Of a stretch of 5,096 nucleotides of DNA, positions 4,686 through 5,096 are shown piece by piece. Where the stretch lies: the NCBI GenBank assembly GCA_964481885.1, contig CAYZUS010000072.1, forward strand, positions 1-5,096. Reading direction: 5' to 3'. The DNA comes from Fen731 sp964481885 (lineage in GTDB: Bacteria; Actinomycetota; Humimicrobiia; Humimicrobiales; Humimicrobiaceae). Each line of letters opens with the position of its first letter. The first letter of the stretch is position 1. The notes under the pieces were generated by a model. That model was not told the DNA's origin, did not search any database, and saw nothing but the letters and a program-made list of their open reading frames with translations. Position numbers and translations under genes: made by a program.

Positions 4686-4945
4686 TAAAAGTTGTAGAAT
4701 AATTGAATGATTACGATTTTAGTAAGTAGTTTTATTACGATACAGAAGTTTCAGTGATGTTTGTGGCAATATTGTAACAATGCTGATTACAGATGTTTTA
4801 TGATTGTTGCTGCGAAAGTATTTGCTACGAATAAATCTAAATATCTTATATCTGTTTAAATATTACTATATCAGAATTAAAAGTTGTTAAATTCTTCTTA
4901 AAATTTTGTTAAAATTTTTTTAATTTTCAATAAGACTTTTTGCAA
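4686..4945. other. AT-rich intergenic region with a 20-nt imperfect palindrome
   Basis: No coding frame with a usable start was found in these 260 bases. TTGT-GG-CAATATTG-TA-ACAA (4761-4780) is an imperfect palindrome about 90 bases upstream of the 60-aa gene and could be an operator. A near-identical decamer pair, TTGCTGCGAA (4807-4816) and TTGCTACGAA (4822-4831), has a 15-base period. TTGTTAAATT (4884-4893) recurs as TTGTTAAAATT (4906-4916). The right part is a poly-A/T-rich tract. I see no clear promoter or terminator. Confidence 0.4.
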
Positions 4946-5096
4946 TTATTCAATAAAAATATTCTTTGGGCGCATTCTCGCCGGGATAAAAAAGCGGAAA
5001 TAAAAATGCTGTTTGATGCTCATTAATGACACTATCTTTCTGTTAACCTGTGTCTGGCTTTTGTGCTCAGAAATGACCATGTTTTCGCAGTAGCTA
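4946..5096 (-). CDS. Possible C-terminal end of a gene running off the right edge
   Basis: A minus-strand frame is open from the window edge (first full codon at 5095-5093) to TAA at 4948-4946, 49 codons. It contains an internal ATG at 5080-5078 that would give 44 residues, but no ribosome binding site precedes it. The translation is basic and aromatic near the end (KQHFYFRFFIPARMRPKN) and resembles nothing I know. This segment is noticeably richer in GC than the AT tract to its left, consistent with a coding region ending here. The other minus frames close sooner. It may be the tail of a real gene or a chance frame. Confidence 0.25.
   Translation of the reverse strand, partial: SYCENMVISEHKSQTQVNRKIVSLMSIKQHFYFRFFIPARMRPKNIFIE

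Noticed and set aside
4700..4870. Minus-strand open frame of about 47 codons upstream of the 60-aa gene
   Set aside because: It has no start codon of any usual type and a random-looking Asn/Thr/Ser/Lys-rich translation; AT-rich spacer is the simpler reading.
1..5096. CRISPR array, tRNA, rRNA, riboswitch, integrase or transposase
   Set aside because: No regularly spaced repeats, cloverleaf-like sequence, conserved rRNA stretches, recognisable riboswitch core or recombinase motifs were seen on either strand.

Overview
This is a bacterial window of low to moderate GC with clear Shine-Dalgarno sites, a lipoprotein signal peptide and frequent GTG/TTG starts. That suggests an anaerobic Gram-positive-type lineage (Clostridia-like or a low-GC actinobacterial relative). 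No rRNA, tRNA, CRISPR array, integrase or intact transposase is visible, so the taxonomic reading is inference only.

Layout from left to right. The C-terminal tail of an unidentified plus-strand gene ends at 83. A 25-nt imperfect inverted repeat follows (92-116). Next is a complete metallo-beta-lactamase-fold hydrolase (199-858), whose N-terminus probably extends upstream without any ATG, GTG or TTG. A 328-bp gap follows. Its left two thirds are mixed-composition DNA with only a doubtful 29-codon minus-strand ORF, and its right third is very AT-rich and holds possible promoter elements. A secreted lipoprotein (GTG start, 1187-1792) carries a short tandem repeat and a C-terminal domain of about 100 residues. 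It converges on a two-gene ABC-2 type export operon on the minus strand, made of an ATPase (3650-2700) and a permease (2703-1933) that overlap by four bases. A strong GC-rich hairpin at 1813-1844 sits between the convergent units and can serve both.

Upstream of the exporter is a 272-bp divergent intergenic region. It holds an extended -10 promoter for the operon, a 12-bp perfect palindrome, a 34-nt inverted repeat, and a further small palindrome close to the next gene. Beyond it lie two convergent unknown genes, 183 aa on the plus strand and 60 aa on the minus strand with a TTG start. Sampled lines of them are about 22-27% GC, against 43-50% in the hydrolase and about 38% in a sampled line of the ATPase gene. 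This AT-rich pair is the most likely horizontally acquired part of the window. The last 150 bases contain a minus-strand reading frame open to the window edge, possibly the end of another gene.

Functionally, the ATPase and permease form one exporter of the DrrAB/NatAB class with unknown substrate. The hydrolase and the lipoprotein have no visible pathway link to it. No known defence, secondary-metabolite or mobile-element system can be demonstrated. The parts that need explaining are the AT-rich convergent pair and the palindrome cluster beside it.
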